A stretch of DNA of 64,000 nucleotides. Source: Aquitalea aquatica. GTDB taxonomy: Bacteria > Pseudomonadota > Gammaproteobacteria > Burkholderiales > Chromobacteriaceae. The position numbers and the translations under genes are program-made. Where the stretch lies: assembly GCF_013911085.1 (NCBI RefSeq), contig NZ_JACERN010000026.1:1-64000 (forward strand), read 5' to 3'. A model generated the notes under the pieces. The model saw only the letters and a program-made list of their open reading frames with translations. It was not told where the DNA came from and ran no database searches. Numbering within the stretch: position 1 is the first letter of the stretch; the number at the start of each line of letters is the position of its first letter. This document shows positions 1-8,282 of this stretch, piece by piece.

Positions 1-207
1 GAGAATACTAACGGTCTGCTACGGGAGTACCTGCCCAAGGGAGCGGATTTAAGCCAGTTTACCCAACAGGAACTGGATCAGATCGCTTGGAGCCTGAATA
101 ACCGGCCGCGCAAATCACTCGGGTTTATGAAGCCAAGCGAAGCATTCTGGGAATGTTGCTTCAATCTGGATATCAGAATTCCAAGCACCGTTGCACTTGG
201 CCCTTGA
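1..207 (+). CDS. IS30-family transposase, C-terminal fragment (cut by window edge)
   Basis: Only the last 68 codons are in the window. They read in frame from base 1 to a TGA at 205-207 and contain the ENTNGLLREYLPKG and LNNRPRKSLGF motifs. In IS30-family DDE transposases these surround the catalytic Glu and the end of the RNase H-like core. The protein would cut and paste the element at its terminal inverted repeats. The last codons overlap TTGCACTTGGCCCTTGAA (about 190-208), which resembles an IS30 right-end repeat, but the left end is outside the window so this cannot be paired. Whether the whole gene is intact cannot be judged. Confidence 0.85.
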   Translation, partial: ENTNGLLREYLPKGADLSQFTQQELDQIAWSLNNRPRKSLGFMKPSEAFWECCFNLDIRIPSTVALGP

Positions 208-216
208 AACCGCCAG

Positions 217-578
217 CCAAAGAAAAGGCAACCCGCAGCGCGTCGAATTCCCGCCCCAGCCGCACCGCCCAGGGCGCGGCCGGAACTTGCGGCGCGCTAC
301 CGTCGCGCCGCTGCGGACAGCCGACCGCTTAACACCCTGGGCGGCACGCCCGTGTCGGCTCGCGCTGACGGGACCCGGTCTCGCCGAATTTGTTCTGGCT
401 TGCAAAGAAAGGGCGTGACGAGCCAATTCGGCACTGGCTTTGGCTGGACTCTTGCACCTGGACAGTTGCACGACAACACCTACGCTATTGAGAGTTTCCC
501 ACCGAATCGACGCCACCCCATTCCCCGTCAGCCGCGCGGAAGCGGCAAGACAAAACATCATCCGCGTAAGCGGATTCC
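217..578. repeat. Mosaic repeat copy 1 (modules A1, C1, B1)
   Basis: Non-coding sequence after the transposase holds three modules that recur further right. A1 (217-262) contains AAAGAAAAGGC and CGCAGCGCGTCGAATTCCCG. C1 (349-386) contains CCCGTGTCGGCTCGCGC. B1 (531-578) contains CCGCGCGGAAGCGGCA and CATCATCCG. A1 and A2 differ at about 2 of 46 positions by eye. No credible protein is encoded: open frames on both strands have no ribosome site or recognisable domain. These look like dispersed repeat or degenerate insertion material typical of a variable junction. Confidence 0.6.
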
Positions 579-667
579 CACTAAGTACTCACTAGCTTAA
601 AACTAACAACAAAAGCCACTTCGCGGGTCTCGCCGCCGCCGGCGAGGTCCTTTACTTTTGCTTCGCC

Positions 668-926
668 ACTTCGTCAACAGCAAGGACCCAAAGAAAAGGC
701 GACCCGCAGCGCGTCGAATTCCCGCTCCAGCCGTGCCGCAGCAGTGACGGGACCCGGCGCGGAGCCACAGGCCATGCTTTTCCGTTCGCCGCGCGGAAAG
801 CGGCAGGCAAACCATCATCCGTGTGAGCGGATACTCGCCCGGTGTTCTTCGCGGCGACATAAAAAGATAAAACCAAGTTCGCGGCTCCCGCCCGTGTCGG
901 CTCGCGCGGACAGCGCCTGGTCTCGT
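668..926. repeat. Mosaic repeat copy 2 (modules A2, B2, C2)
   Basis: Second set of the same modules in a different order: A2 at 688-733, B2 at 788-835, C2 at 890-926. Order is A-C-B in the left copy and A-B-C here, so this is not a simple tandem duplication. The flanks (579-687, 734-787, 836-889) do not match the left copy. The whole stretch 208-1100 contains no gene that I can support. Confidence 0.6.
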
Positions 927-1004
927 GTTATCTCTCTGCTTTTCCCGATGCGGCAGCCTGGCTGTTTCCTGTGTGTAGAAAGCAACAGTGCTCATGCTGT
1001 TGCA

Positions 1005-1046
1005 TTAAATGTATATTCATATTTGCGTAAATGAATATACATTTAA
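1005..1046. promoter_or_regulatory. Perfect 16-bp inverted repeat upstream of the NCS1 permease
   Basis: Left arm TTAAATGTATATTCAT (1005-1020) and right arm ATGAATATACATTTAA (1031-1046) are exact reverse complements separated by 10 bases (ATTTGCGTAA). The element lies 61 bp before the permease start and is AT-rich inside a GC-rich context. There is no T-run after it, so it is a poor terminator. An operator for a dimeric regulator, or a leader hairpin, are the two natural readings. Confidence 0.6.
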
Positions 1047-1107
1047 CCACCCCTGCAGCGGACACCAGATAAAAAACGGACAGGGTCTGACGACAAAGGA
1101 GACATGA

Positions 1108-2481
1108 ATGCAAGACAAGTATTCCATCGACTGGGTGCCGGATTCGGCACGTCACGGTCAACCGTTTCAGCAATTTACCCTGTGGCTTAGCGCAAATTTG
1201 CAGATCACTGCGATTGTGGATGGCGCACTGGCTGTCGTGTTTGGCGTACACGGCATCACTGCATTGCTGGGGCTATTGCTTGGCAATGTGCTGGGTGGTG
1301 CCGTGATGGCGCTGCATGCCGCACAGGGGCCTCGGCTGGGTCTGCCGCAAATGATTACCAGCCGGGTACAGTTTGGCGTGAAAGGTGCGGCCTTGCCCTT
1401 GCTGCTGGCCATCTTCATGTATCTGGGTTTTGCCACTACAGGCACAGTGCTGTCTGGCCAGGCGATCAACCGCATTCTCGGCACCGATGGTTCGCCGGTG
1501 GGGATGGTGGTGTTCGGCGTGATTACCGGAGTGATCGCCATTGCTGGTTACAATGTGATTCACAAGCTGGGGCGCATTGCCAGCGTGGTGAGTGTTGCCG
1601 GTTTTGGCTTTCTGGCCTGGCGCTTGCTATCCGCGCACCCGCTGGACACCTTGCTGGCTGGCCCGGATGGCGATATTAGCCAACTGCTGCTGGCGATGTC
1701 GTTGTCGGCTGGTTGGCAGCTGACTTTCGCACCGTATGTGGCGGATTACTCGCGCTATCTGCCTGCGGATACACCTACCGGGAAGGTTTTCTGGCCGGTT
1801 TTCCTCGGCACGGCCATCGGTGCGCAATGTGCCATGACCTTCGGTGTGCTGGTGGCCGGAGCCGGTGGTTCCTTCATCAAGAATCAGGTGGGGTTTATGG
1901 GCGAGTTGGCTGGTCCGGCACTGGCCATGGTGATTTATTTTGCCATTGTGGCCGGTAAATTGACGGTGAATTGCCTGAATGCTTACGGTGGTTTCATGTG
2001 TTCACTCACCATTGTCAGCGGCATGAATGGCGCTAGAAGTTACTCGCCCAGAACGCGTCAATTGGTGATCGCGCTGTTCATCATGCTGAGCGTGGTCTTG
2101 GCGGTGTTTGCCAGTCATGATTTCCTGGCTAATTTCAAGAATTTCGTTTTGCTGCTGCTGGTGGCTTTTGTGCCATGGAGTGCGGTCAATCTGATCGATT
2201 ACTACCTGATCTCCCGCGAAAGAGTAGATATCCCTGCTTTGTACCGGGCAAATGGGCGCTATGGCGCGTACAACTGGCCGGCATTGATTAGCTACGGTGT
2301 GGGTATTCTGTCGCAAGTGCCATTTATCAGTCAGGCCATGTATACCGGTTTTGCTGTCAAGCTGCTGGGTAACACGGATATTTCCTGGATTGTAGGCCTG
2401 CTGGTGACTGCACTGGTTTACTACCCCTGGGCAAAGCGTACTACGCAAGTACCTGCTGCCATGATTTTTCCGATTTGTTAG
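1108..2481 (+). CDS. NCS1-family nucleobase permease (cytosine/purine permease-like)
   Basis: A 457-residue, very hydrophobic protein with about 12 membrane segments. The N-terminal cytoplasmic stretch DWVPDSARHG leads into the first helix, as in CodB-type nucleobase:cation symporters, and the length fits the family (about 420-480). It should import cytosine, purine or a related base across the inner membrane. The start is the ATG at 1108, with AAAGGAGA 7-8 bases upstream; the ATG at 1104 is out of frame. It is monocistronic, bounded by the palindrome at 1005-1046 and a terminator at 2493. No cytosine deaminase is next to it, so the substrate is not fixed. Confidence 0.8.
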   Translation: MQDKYSIDWVPDSARHGQPFQQFTLWLSANLQITAIVDGALAVVFGVHGITALLGLLLGNVLGGAVMALHAAQGPRLGLPQMITSRVQFGVKGAALPLLLAIFMYLGFATTGTVLSGQAINRILGTDGSPVGMVVFGVITGVIAIAGYNVIHKLGRIASVVSVAGFGFLAWRLLSAHPLDTLLAGPDGDISQLLLAMSLSAGWQLTFAPYVADYSRYLPADTPTGKVFWPVFLGTAIGAQCAMTFGVLVAGAGGSFIKNQVGFMGELAGPALAMVIYFAIVAGKLTVNCLNAYGGFMCSLTIVSGMNGARSYSPRTRQLVIALFIMLSVVLAVFASHDFLANFKNFVLLLLVAFVPWSAVNLIDYYLISRERVDIPALYRANGRYGAYNWPALISYGVGILSQVPFISQAMYTGFAVKLLGNTDISWIVGLLVTALVYYPWAKRTTQVPAAMIFPIC

Positions 2482-2492
2482 CTTGCCAGAGC

Positions 2493-2526
2493 TGCCGGAC
2501 AGGGGGTGGGTAGCTGTCCGGTTTTT
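2493..2526 (+). terminator. Rho-independent terminator of the NCS1 permease
   Basis: CCGGACAG and CTGTCCGG pair as an 8-bp stem and are followed directly by TTTTT, 12 bases after the permease stop codon. Confidence 0.8.
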
Positions 2527-2811
2527 CTGGGCTGCTTTGCTGTGACTATGGCGGGCAGCACTATCATTGTGCGAGGTTAGCGGCATGAGGGAATGGGTAC
2601 CTGACCATAACCGGCCCGCCGCGTAGCTGCTTTGGGCTGATTTGCCTTTAGCCGGGCAAGCGAGCGGCACGTAGTACGGAGCAGGTCGGCCGATCCCTTG
2701 TAAAAACACAGCGTTCAATATCCTGACATTAAGCGCAGGCGGCTTTCCCCTTACACTCTAGTCTCAGTCCATCGCTTGATCCCACCATCTTCCAAGTGCA
2801 AAGGCTCCACC

Positions 2812-3516
2812 ATGACCGACCTTTCCCTCTACCCGATTACCCGCAAATGGCCAGCCAGCCACCCGGACCAGCTGCAACTGTATTCGCTGCCCACCCCCAA
2901 TGGGGTGAAAGTATCCATCATGCTGGAAGAGTGCGGCCTGCCTTACGAGGCACATCTGGTCAGCTTTGACAGCCAGGACCAGTTCAGCCCGGAATTCCTG
3001 TCACTCAATCCCAATAACAAGATTCCAGCCATCCTTGACCCCAAGGGGCCGGATGGCAAGCCGCTGGCCTTGTTCGAGTCCGGGGCCATCCTGCTGTATC
3101 TGGCCGAGAAGACCGGTCAGTTCCTGCCAGCTGATCCGGCACAGCGTTATGAAACCATCCAGTGGTTGATGTTCCAGATGGGTGGGATTGGCCCGATGTT
3201 TGGCCAACTGGGTTTTTTCCACAAATTTGCCGGCAAGGACTATGAGGACAAGCGCCCGCGTGACCGTTACGTGGCAGAGTCGCGCCGCTTGTTGGGCGTG
3301 CTGGATGCACGCTTGCAGGGCCGCTGCTGGATCATGGGTGATGATTACACCATTGCCGACATCGCCATCCTGCCTTGGGTACGTAATCTGGTTGGCTTCT
3401 ATGGCGCGGGCGATCTGGTGGGCTATGACGATTTTGCCGAAGTACAGCGTGTGCTGGCGGCTTTTGTTGCCCGTCCGGCAGTCGGGCGCGGACTTCTGGT
3501 GCCGCAGCGGGGCTGA
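2812..3516 (+). CDS. Glutathione S-transferase, Nu class (YfcG/YghU-like)
   Basis: A 234-residue cytosolic protein with an N-terminal thioredoxin-like domain (about residues 18-100) and a C-terminal helical domain. TPNGVKVS near residue 28 is the T-P-N-G-x-K motif that Nu-class enzymes use instead of a catalytic Ser or Cys. FESGAILLYLAEK is the conserved gamma-glutamyl-binding segment. Family members act as disulfide-bond reductases with glutathione and may protect against peroxides. An ATG at 2776 is in frame, but the one at 2812 fits homologues and has AAAGGCTCC upstream. It stands alone. Confidence 0.88.
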   Translation: MTDLSLYPITRKWPASHPDQLQLYSLPTPNGVKVSIMLEECGLPYEAHLVSFDSQDQFSPEFLSLNPNNKIPAILDPKGPDGKPLALFESGAILLYLAEKTGQFLPADPAQRYETIQWLMFQMGGIGPMFGQLGFFHKFAGKDYEDKRPRDRYVAESRRLLGVLDARLQGRCWIMGDDYTIADIAILPWVRNLVGFYGAGDLVGYDDFAEVQRVLAAFVARPAVGRGLLVPQRG

Positions 3517-3611
3517 GTTCCAACTCAGGGTTGGCTGGCGACGCTATTGCATTGTCATTTTCGGCCTGGCGGCTTATTGTCTGCTTTTCATTATTTTGCC
3601 GGGAGTGATCG

Positions 3612-4292
3612 ATGAAACACTTGCTATCCCGCCTGCTGGCCAGCGTGGTGCTGGCCTGGGCTTGCCTGTCTACTGCGGGGGCAGCCGAGCTGGATGAGGC
3701 CGCGTTGGCTGGCCATTACTGGCTGAAGAATGTGCGTGAAGTGGGCGGCGAGTTGCTGCTGCGGCCGGATGCCAGTTTTGAATGGTCGCTCACTTATGGC
3801 GCCATCGATCAGTTTGCGCAGGGCAAGTGGCGTCTGGAAAATGGCAAGGTGGTGTTGCAGGCGGCCGGCCCGCAGGGCTCTCCGCGCTTCCGGCTATTTG
3901 AGGAAGATGAGTTGAATATCCGCAAGCCGGCAGAGCCGGGTAGCTGGGTTGCGATTGTCGGCATGCCGCGGGTAGGGCCGGCTGCCGGCATGGCGGTGAT
4001 GTTTGAAAGCGCTAGCGGCAAGCAGTGGCAGGCGGTGAGCGATCGTAGCGGCGATGCCATCGTCCAGGTGCCGGCTGGCGAAGCCTGGGCGCGTGCGGGC
4101 TTGCGCCGCCAGGGAGATAACGGCGACTGGCAGTGGTTTGCCATTCCGGCTGCTCGGGCAGAGGCCAGACTGGCCGCATTCGCTATCGATGACATCAGCC
4201 AGATAGCCCCGCAGCCCTTCCAACGCATGACGCTGCTACCGGTGGCTGGCACATTGCAGAGTGAGGATGGTGGGTTGGTGTATTCACGCTGA
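3612..4292 (+). CDS. Conserved secreted protein of unknown function
   Basis: A 226-residue protein whose first about 25 residues (MKHLLSRLLASVVLAWACLS, then an AGA/AAE cleavage region) form a clear Sec signal peptide, so it is periplasmic or surface exposed. The mature part begins with a stretch like LAGHYWLKNVREVGGELLLRP and W-rich beta segments, suggesting a lipocalin-like or beta-sandwich fold, but I recognise no named family. The start ATG at 3612 has GGGAGTG upstream. It is monocistronic, between the GST gene and a convergent GlsB-type gene. Confidence 0.65.
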   Translation: MKHLLSRLLASVVLAWACLSTAGAAELDEAALAGHYWLKNVREVGGELLLRPDASFEWSLTYGAIDQFAQGKWRLENGKVVLQAAGPQGSPRFRLFEEDELNIRKPAEPGSWVAIVGMPRVGPAAGMAVMFESASGKQWQAVSDRSGDAIVQVPAGEAWARAGLRRQGDNGDWQWFAIPAARAEARLAAFAIDDISQIAPQPFQRMTLLPVAGTLQSEDGGLVYSR

Positions 4293-4384
4293 ATGCATGA
4301 CTCATGCCAGCCTGGTCTGCGGTTTATGCGTGATGAGCTGGCTGGCGGCTTCGGCATCAGTACGGAGCGCCTTGTGCACCAAAT

Positions 4385-4410
4385 GGAAATGGCCCGTGAG
4401 GGCCATTTCC
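4385..4410. terminator. Bidirectional hairpin between convergent genes
   Basis: Perfect 11-bp stem (GGAAATGGCCC / GGGCCATTTCC) with a 4-base loop, between the secreted protein (plus) and the GlsB-type gene (minus). The T-tract is weak on both sides, but position and stem strength support termination. Confidence 0.6.
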
Positions 4411-4430
4411 ATTTCCCATACCAGTTGGCC

Positions 4431-4676
4431 TTAGCTGCGTTTGACCAGCCTTACCATCAGCAGCAGCACGACCGCACCGATCGTGGCTACGATGATGCTG
4501 CCTACCATGCCGTCACCAGCACCAACTCCAAGGCTGCGGAATAGAAATCCGCCCAGATAAGCACCGATGATGCCGAGCACCATGTCGCCAAACAGGCCAA
4601 GTCCTTCGCCTTTTACCAGCAAGCTGCCCAGCCAGCCGGCGATGATGCCGACCAGTAGAAACCAGATGAGATGCAT
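4431..4676 (-). CDS. GlsB/YeaQ/YmgE-family stress membrane protein
   Basis: An 81-residue inner-membrane protein with three hydrophobic segments and the family pattern of glycine-rich helices (IIAGWLGSLLVKGEGLGLFG, GIIGAYLGGFLF). Family members (transglycosylase-associated proteins) are induced by general stress; their molecular role is unclear. The start has a GGGAGAAC ribosome site. Upstream is a 6-3-6 inverted repeat GGGTCA/TGACCC (4696-4710) that could be an operator. The gene is transcribed toward the hairpin at 4385-4410. Confidence 0.85.
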   Translation of the reverse strand: MHLIWFLLVGIIAGWLGSLLVKGEGLGLFGDMVLGIIGAYLGGFLFRSLGVGAGDGMVGSIIVATIGAVVLLLMVRLVKRS

Positions 4677-4790
4677 GGTTGTTCTCCCTGTATTTGGGTC
4701 AGTATGACCCTAAGGCACCAGCCTAGCAGGCTGCTGGTTTGGCGGCAATATTTAAAACTGTTAATGTTTTTTGTTTAATGTTGGCATGTA

Positions 4791-4814
4791 AAAAAACCGG
4801 GAAACCCCGGTTTT
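4791..4814 (-). terminator. Terminator of the PpiC-type isomerase gene
   Basis: On the minus strand AAAACCGGG pairs with CCCGGTTTT and continues into a run of T, 27 bases after the stop codon of the gene ending at 4841. Confidence 0.8.
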
Positions 4815-4840
4815 CATGGCTGTGGCTATGTGCGAACAGC

Positions 4841-5575
4841 TTACAGTGCCGGCATGCTGTAGCCTTCGATCTTGGCGGCTTGTACCAGCCCGGCCAGATA
4901 CTCGTGCATGGCCTTGTTGCCGGCCATCTGGGTCAGGTACTGCTGCAGGCGTTCCTTGATGTCGTCAAAGCCGATCTGGCCGCCCTGGGTACGTTCGTTG
5001 ACCTGGATGATGTGGAAGCCAAACTGGGTTTGCACCAGGTTCGGGGTGATCTGGCCGGCTTCGGTACTGAATACGGCTTGTTCGAATTCCGGCACCATCT
5101 GGCCACGGCCAAACTGGCCGAGGCTGCCGCCTTGCTGGCCGGACGGGCAGGTGGAGTGTTCGCGGGCAAGGTCGGCAAAGCGGGCCGGGTTGGCCTGCAC
5201 CTCGGCCAGCACGCCTTCGGCCTTGGATTTGGCCAGCATATTGCCCAATTCGTCGCCTGCACCCAGCGGGAACAGGATATGGCTGGCCACGGCGGATTCG
5301 CCGCTGGCAAAGCGTTCCGGGAATTCGTCGTAGAAGGCGCGGCAGGTGGCTTCGTCCACCGGCTCCACCTGGATTTCCTTTTCCAGCAGGGCACCGATGG
5401 CCGCGTTCGGATTGGCACCATCCAGGCCTTCGGCCTTGGCTTTTTGCAGCAGCAGTTCGCGCAGGATCAGTTCTTGTACGGTGGCATCGCGCGGATTGGG
5501 CGCGTCTGCGTGGTTTTCCTGTTCAGCCTGCACCATGGCTTCGGTGATTTCGACGCCGTTTACGATAATGGCCAT
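4841..5575 (-). CDS. Peptidylprolyl isomerase, parvulin (PpiC) type
   Basis: A 244-residue protein. The C-terminal parvulin domain (about residues 100-215) shows ASHILFPL, a run CPSGQQGGSLGQFGRGQMVP and FGFHIIQV, all hallmarks of PpiC/SurA rotamases. The N-terminal about 95 residues are a helical SurA_N-like arm. No signal peptide is seen at the chosen start, so it may be cytoplasmic, or exported by another route. The start at 5575 has AGGAAAATCAC upstream; an in-frame ATG at 5641 lacks a ribosome site and would add 22 unlikely residues. It likely helps fold proline-containing proteins. Confidence 0.85.
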   Translation of the reverse strand: MAIIVNGVEITEAMVQAEQENHADAPNPRDATVQELILRELLLQKAKAEGLDGANPNAAIGALLEKEIQVEPVDEATCRAFYDEFPERFASGESAVASHILFPLGAGDELGNMLAKSKAEGVLAEVQANPARFADLAREHSTCPSGQQGGSLGQFGRGQMVPEFEQAVFSTEAGQITPNLVQTQFGFHIIQVNERTQGGQIGFDDIKERLQQYLTQMAGNKAMHEYLAGLVQAAKIEGYSMPAL

Positions 5576-5700
5576 GTGATTTTCCTGTGTGGGAGGGTAA
5601 GTGAGACGCTGCAAAATGTACGGCGTAGTGAAGTAGGGCATTAAATGGGGCTGCAGGGGCGGATGTCAATAGTGGCTAGTGATTCCGGCTGCGTTTACCG

Positions 5701-5719
5701 CAAATTGCTAATCATTGTT
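5701..5719 (+). promoter_or_regulatory. Possible Fur box before the reductase gene
   Basis: CAAATTGCTAATCATTGTT matches the 19-bp Fur consensus at 13 positions by hand count, including the central TAATCATT. It lies about 110 bp before the start of a ferric-reductase-like gene, a typical iron-regulated target. This is a single weak-to-moderate match. Confidence 0.35.
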
Positions 5720-5828
5720 AATGTTGCGGTGGGCTTATTACAAAAACACATTTGCCGCTGCCGGCTTAAGCAGCACTTCATCTGCGGACGTTTCAATGTT
5801 CGGTATCAATAAAAAAAGGATACCGGGC

Positions 5829-7133
5829 ATGAAAACATTCAGTTGGAAAACCCATCCGGTTGCCACGGCCATGCTGCTGACGGCGTTGGCATTTCTGCTT
5901 TGTCACGGGCTGTATATCGCCTGGCCAGACAATTATTTTGCCTGGCGGCATGAGCTCATGCTGTTCAGTGGGGTCGAGCTGATCATGCTGATGTCGCTGG
6001 GCATGCTGCTGGGCATGCGCCCGCTGTGGCTGGAAAAACTGTGGGGCGGGCTGGACAAGCTCTACGGCTTGCATCGCCGCTTGGGCATCGCCGCCGGGCT
6101 GATGCTGTCGGCGCACTGGCTGCTCGACCTGTCGCCGCGCTGGCTGATCCAGCTGGGCTTGATCGCCCCCAAGGTGCGGCATGGCGGCCCGCACCTGTTT
6201 TCCTGGACTAGCCTGGCCAAGCAGGTGGGCGAGTGGGCGGCCTGGGCCGTGTTGGGCCTGGTCATTATCGCCTTGCTGCGCATGGTGCCGTATGGCTTCT
6301 GGCGCAAGCTGCACAAGCTGTTTGCCCCGGTTTACCTGATGGGCGCTTTTCATAGTGCCATTCTGACGCCGCCTGCCTTCTGGTGGACGCCGCTGGGCTG
6401 GGTGCTGGCCGTGCTGCTGCTGGTGGGGAGCTACGCTGCGATGATGTCACTGCGGCGCAAGGTGGGCAGCCGGCAGCGGCATGTCGGCACCATCACGGCT
6501 ATCGAGACACTGCCGGGAAACATGCTGGAGCTGCGTTGTGCCGTGCCGCGCTGGCCCGGTCATCTGGCTGGCCAGTTTGCCTTGCTGCGGCTTGATGCGG
6601 CAGAAGGCGCACATCCCTTTACCATCGCATCAGCCTGGCAGGGGCAGGGCGAGTTGCGCTTCGTTATCAAGGGGCTGGGCGATTACACCAGCAGCTTGCC
6701 TGGCCGCCTGCAGCGGGGAGCCGAGGTGGTACTGGAAGGGCCATATGGTGGGTTTACCGGTGGACGGGAAGGGCTGGCCGCGCAAGGTGCGCAAGTATGG
6801 GTGGCCGGAGGTGTGGGTGTGACGCCGTTTCTAGCCTGGCTACAGGCGCAGTGGCAGCCACTGCGCGCGCCGGTGGATTTCTTTTATTGCGTGCGCCATG
6901 CCGGCGAGGCTGTCAGGCTGGATGAGTTGCGCCATGCCTGTGAACGTCTGGGCGTGCGGCTGCACCTGCTGGAAAGTGCGCATGGCCAGCGTCTGACTGC
7001 ACAGGCCTTGCCATCGATGGCGGCTGATGTGTGGTTTTGCGGACCAGACGGCCTGGGGAATAGCCTGCAACGTGAACTGGCCAGCCGGCCGCAGCCGCCG
7101 CGCTTCCACCACGAGGCTTTCTCTTTGCGTTGA
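5829..7133 (+). CDS. Ferric reductase-like transmembrane flavoprotein oxidoreductase
   Basis: A 434-residue two-part protein. The first about 210 residues are membrane helices of the ferric-reductase type with several conserved His (HRRLG, SAHWLLD, KLHKLFAPVYLMGAFHSAI) that can ligate two hemes. The rest is a ferredoxin-NADP reductase module: LRCAVPRWPGHLAGQFALLRL and HPFTIAS for FAD, VAGGVGVTPFLAWLQ for NAD(P)H, and a final FCGPDG. It passes electrons from NAD(P)H through FAD and heme across the membrane, to iron or another acceptor. The ATG at 5829 follows AAAAAAAGGA; upstream in-frame ATGs at 5715 and 5796 are less convincing. Confidence 0.82.
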   Translation: MKTFSWKTHPVATAMLLTALAFLLCHGLYIAWPDNYFAWRHELMLFSGVELIMLMSLGMLLGMRPLWLEKLWGGLDKLYGLHRRLGIAAGLMLSAHWLLDLSPRWLIQLGLIAPKVRHGGPHLFSWTSLAKQVGEWAAWAVLGLVIIALLRMVPYGFWRKLHKLFAPVYLMGAFHSAILTPPAFWWTPLGWVLAVLLLVGSYAAMMSLRRKVGSRQRHVGTITAIETLPGNMLELRCAVPRWPGHLAGQFALLRLDAAEGAHPFTIASAWQGQGELRFVIKGLGDYTSSLPGRLQRGAEVVLEGPYGGFTGGREGLAAQGAQVWVAGGVGVTPFLAWLQAQWQPLRAPVDFFYCVRHAGEAVRLDELRHACERLGVRLHLLESAHGQRLTAQALPSMAADVWFCGPDGLGNSLQRELASRPQPPRFHHEAFSLR

Positions 7134-7148
7134 GCGTGTCGGCAGCGG

Positions 7149-8192
7149 CTAGAACAGGTCGATATCGCCGCTGGCGACTTCCACCTCGTTGACGAAGCCC
7201 TGCGCTTGCAGGGCTTCAAACTGGTTGACCTGATTGCGGCCATTGGTTTTCGAGTGATAGAGCGCCTTGTCGGCGCGGTCGATCACCTGGGCTGGCACAA
7301 AACATTGGTCGAGTCGGGTAAAACCGATACTGACCGTGACCTGACCTACCTGCGGGAAGGGCTGATTGGAGATGCGTTCACAAAAGCCCTCCAGGATGAC
7401 CTGGGCTTTTTCTGCACTGACTGCACGAAACAGGATGGCGAACTCTTCGCCGCCATAGCGGTACAGGCCGTCTTCTTCGCCAAAAAACTGCTGCATGCGC
7501 TGCGCCAGCATCAGCAGCACCTCATCACCGATGATGTGGCCGTAGTTATCGTTGACCCGTTTGAAATGATCGATATCCAGCAAGGCAAGAAAGGGGACCC
7601 GGGGTAATTCGTCATGCTGGCTGGCGACCAGGGTATAGAGCTGGGAGTCGAACTTGCGGCGGTTGTTAAGCCCGGTCAGGGTATCGCTGTCGGAGGCGTG
7701 CAGCAGGTTGAGGAAGTTTTCGTGAATGCGTGCCAGTGCCAGCAGCAAGGTGTGGTCGACTGCGCTGTCGTGGTTCGGCGTGACCATCAGCACCGCCACC
7801 ACCTGGTTGATCTGGTAGAGCGGCACGCACAGGCCGGTTTCGGTCTGGTAAACCGGCTGGCGCTCCTCCTGCTGGGTCAGAATGCGCAGGATTTTGCTGT
7901 TGGGCAAGGCCCAGGGCTGGTTGGGGAGCGCTGCCTGATCGGGCTGATCAAGCTGGATGCGCCACCAGGGATGGCCATCAATCCAGCGGCAGTTGTAGAG
8001 CGCCACGGTACAGTCAGGCATCAATTCGCGCAGTGTGGTGAGCAGACTGATTTCCAGCGTCCTGCGTTCGCGCTGGGCAGTCAGCTCAACCAGGCTGCCC
8101 AGTATTTCTGGGAGAGGATAACCTGTTGGCATAGTATCCGGAGTGGTCCTGCTCGTTTCCATGGTGGTGTCCGGCACGGATGCGGCATTCAT
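7149..8192 (-). CDS. Diguanylate cyclase (GGDEF) with N-terminal sensor region
   Basis: A 347-residue protein. Residues about 30-165 form a GAF-like sensory region, and 170-335 a GGDEF domain with DTLTGLNNRRKFD, DIDHFKRVNDNYGH, and active-site YGGEEF. It makes c-di-GMP from two GTP. The I-site position ahead of GGEEF reads GEED instead of RxxD, so classical product inhibition is probably absent. No membrane segment is seen, so it acts in the cytoplasm. The acidic tail ends in SGDIDLF. It is convergent with the reductase gene, 15 bp away. Its product could feed PNAG synthesis from the pga operon in this window, which is inference. Confidence 0.9.
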   Translation of the reverse strand: MNAASVPDTTMETSRTTPDTMPTGYPLPEILGSLVELTAQRERRTLEISLLTTLRELMPDCTVALYNCRWIDGHPWWRIQLDQPDQAALPNQPWALPNSKILRILTQQEERQPVYQTETGLCVPLYQINQVVAVLMVTPNHDSAVDHTLLLALARIHENFLNLLHASDSDTLTGLNNRRKFDSQLYTLVASQHDELPRVPFLALLDIDHFKRVNDNYGHIIGDEVLLMLAQRMQQFFGEEDGLYRYGGEEFAILFRAVSAEKAQVILEGFCERISNQPFPQVGQVTVSIGFTRLDQCFVPAQVIDRADKALYHSKTNGRNQVNQFEALQAQGFVNEVEVASGDIDLF

Positions 8193-8241
8193 GACAAGGT
8201 GATGAATGCAGTATATGCAGCGCTGACAGGTTTTTCCATGT

Positions 8242-8275
8242 AGGGACAGCCCATGCTTTCAGCCTGGCTGTCCCT
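8242..8275 (-). terminator. Hairpin after dut
   Basis: Ten-base arms AGGGACAGCC and GGCTGTCCCT with a 14-base loop lie between dut and the diguanylate cyclase. There is no strong T-run, so it could be a weak terminator or an mRNA-end stabiliser. Confidence 0.4.
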
Positions 8276-8282
8276 GCTTGTT

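Noticed and set aside
115-995. Several overlapping short frames on both strands in the repeat region
   Set aside because: Low-complexity, Arg/Pro-rich translations with no ribosome sites; they follow repeat sequence.
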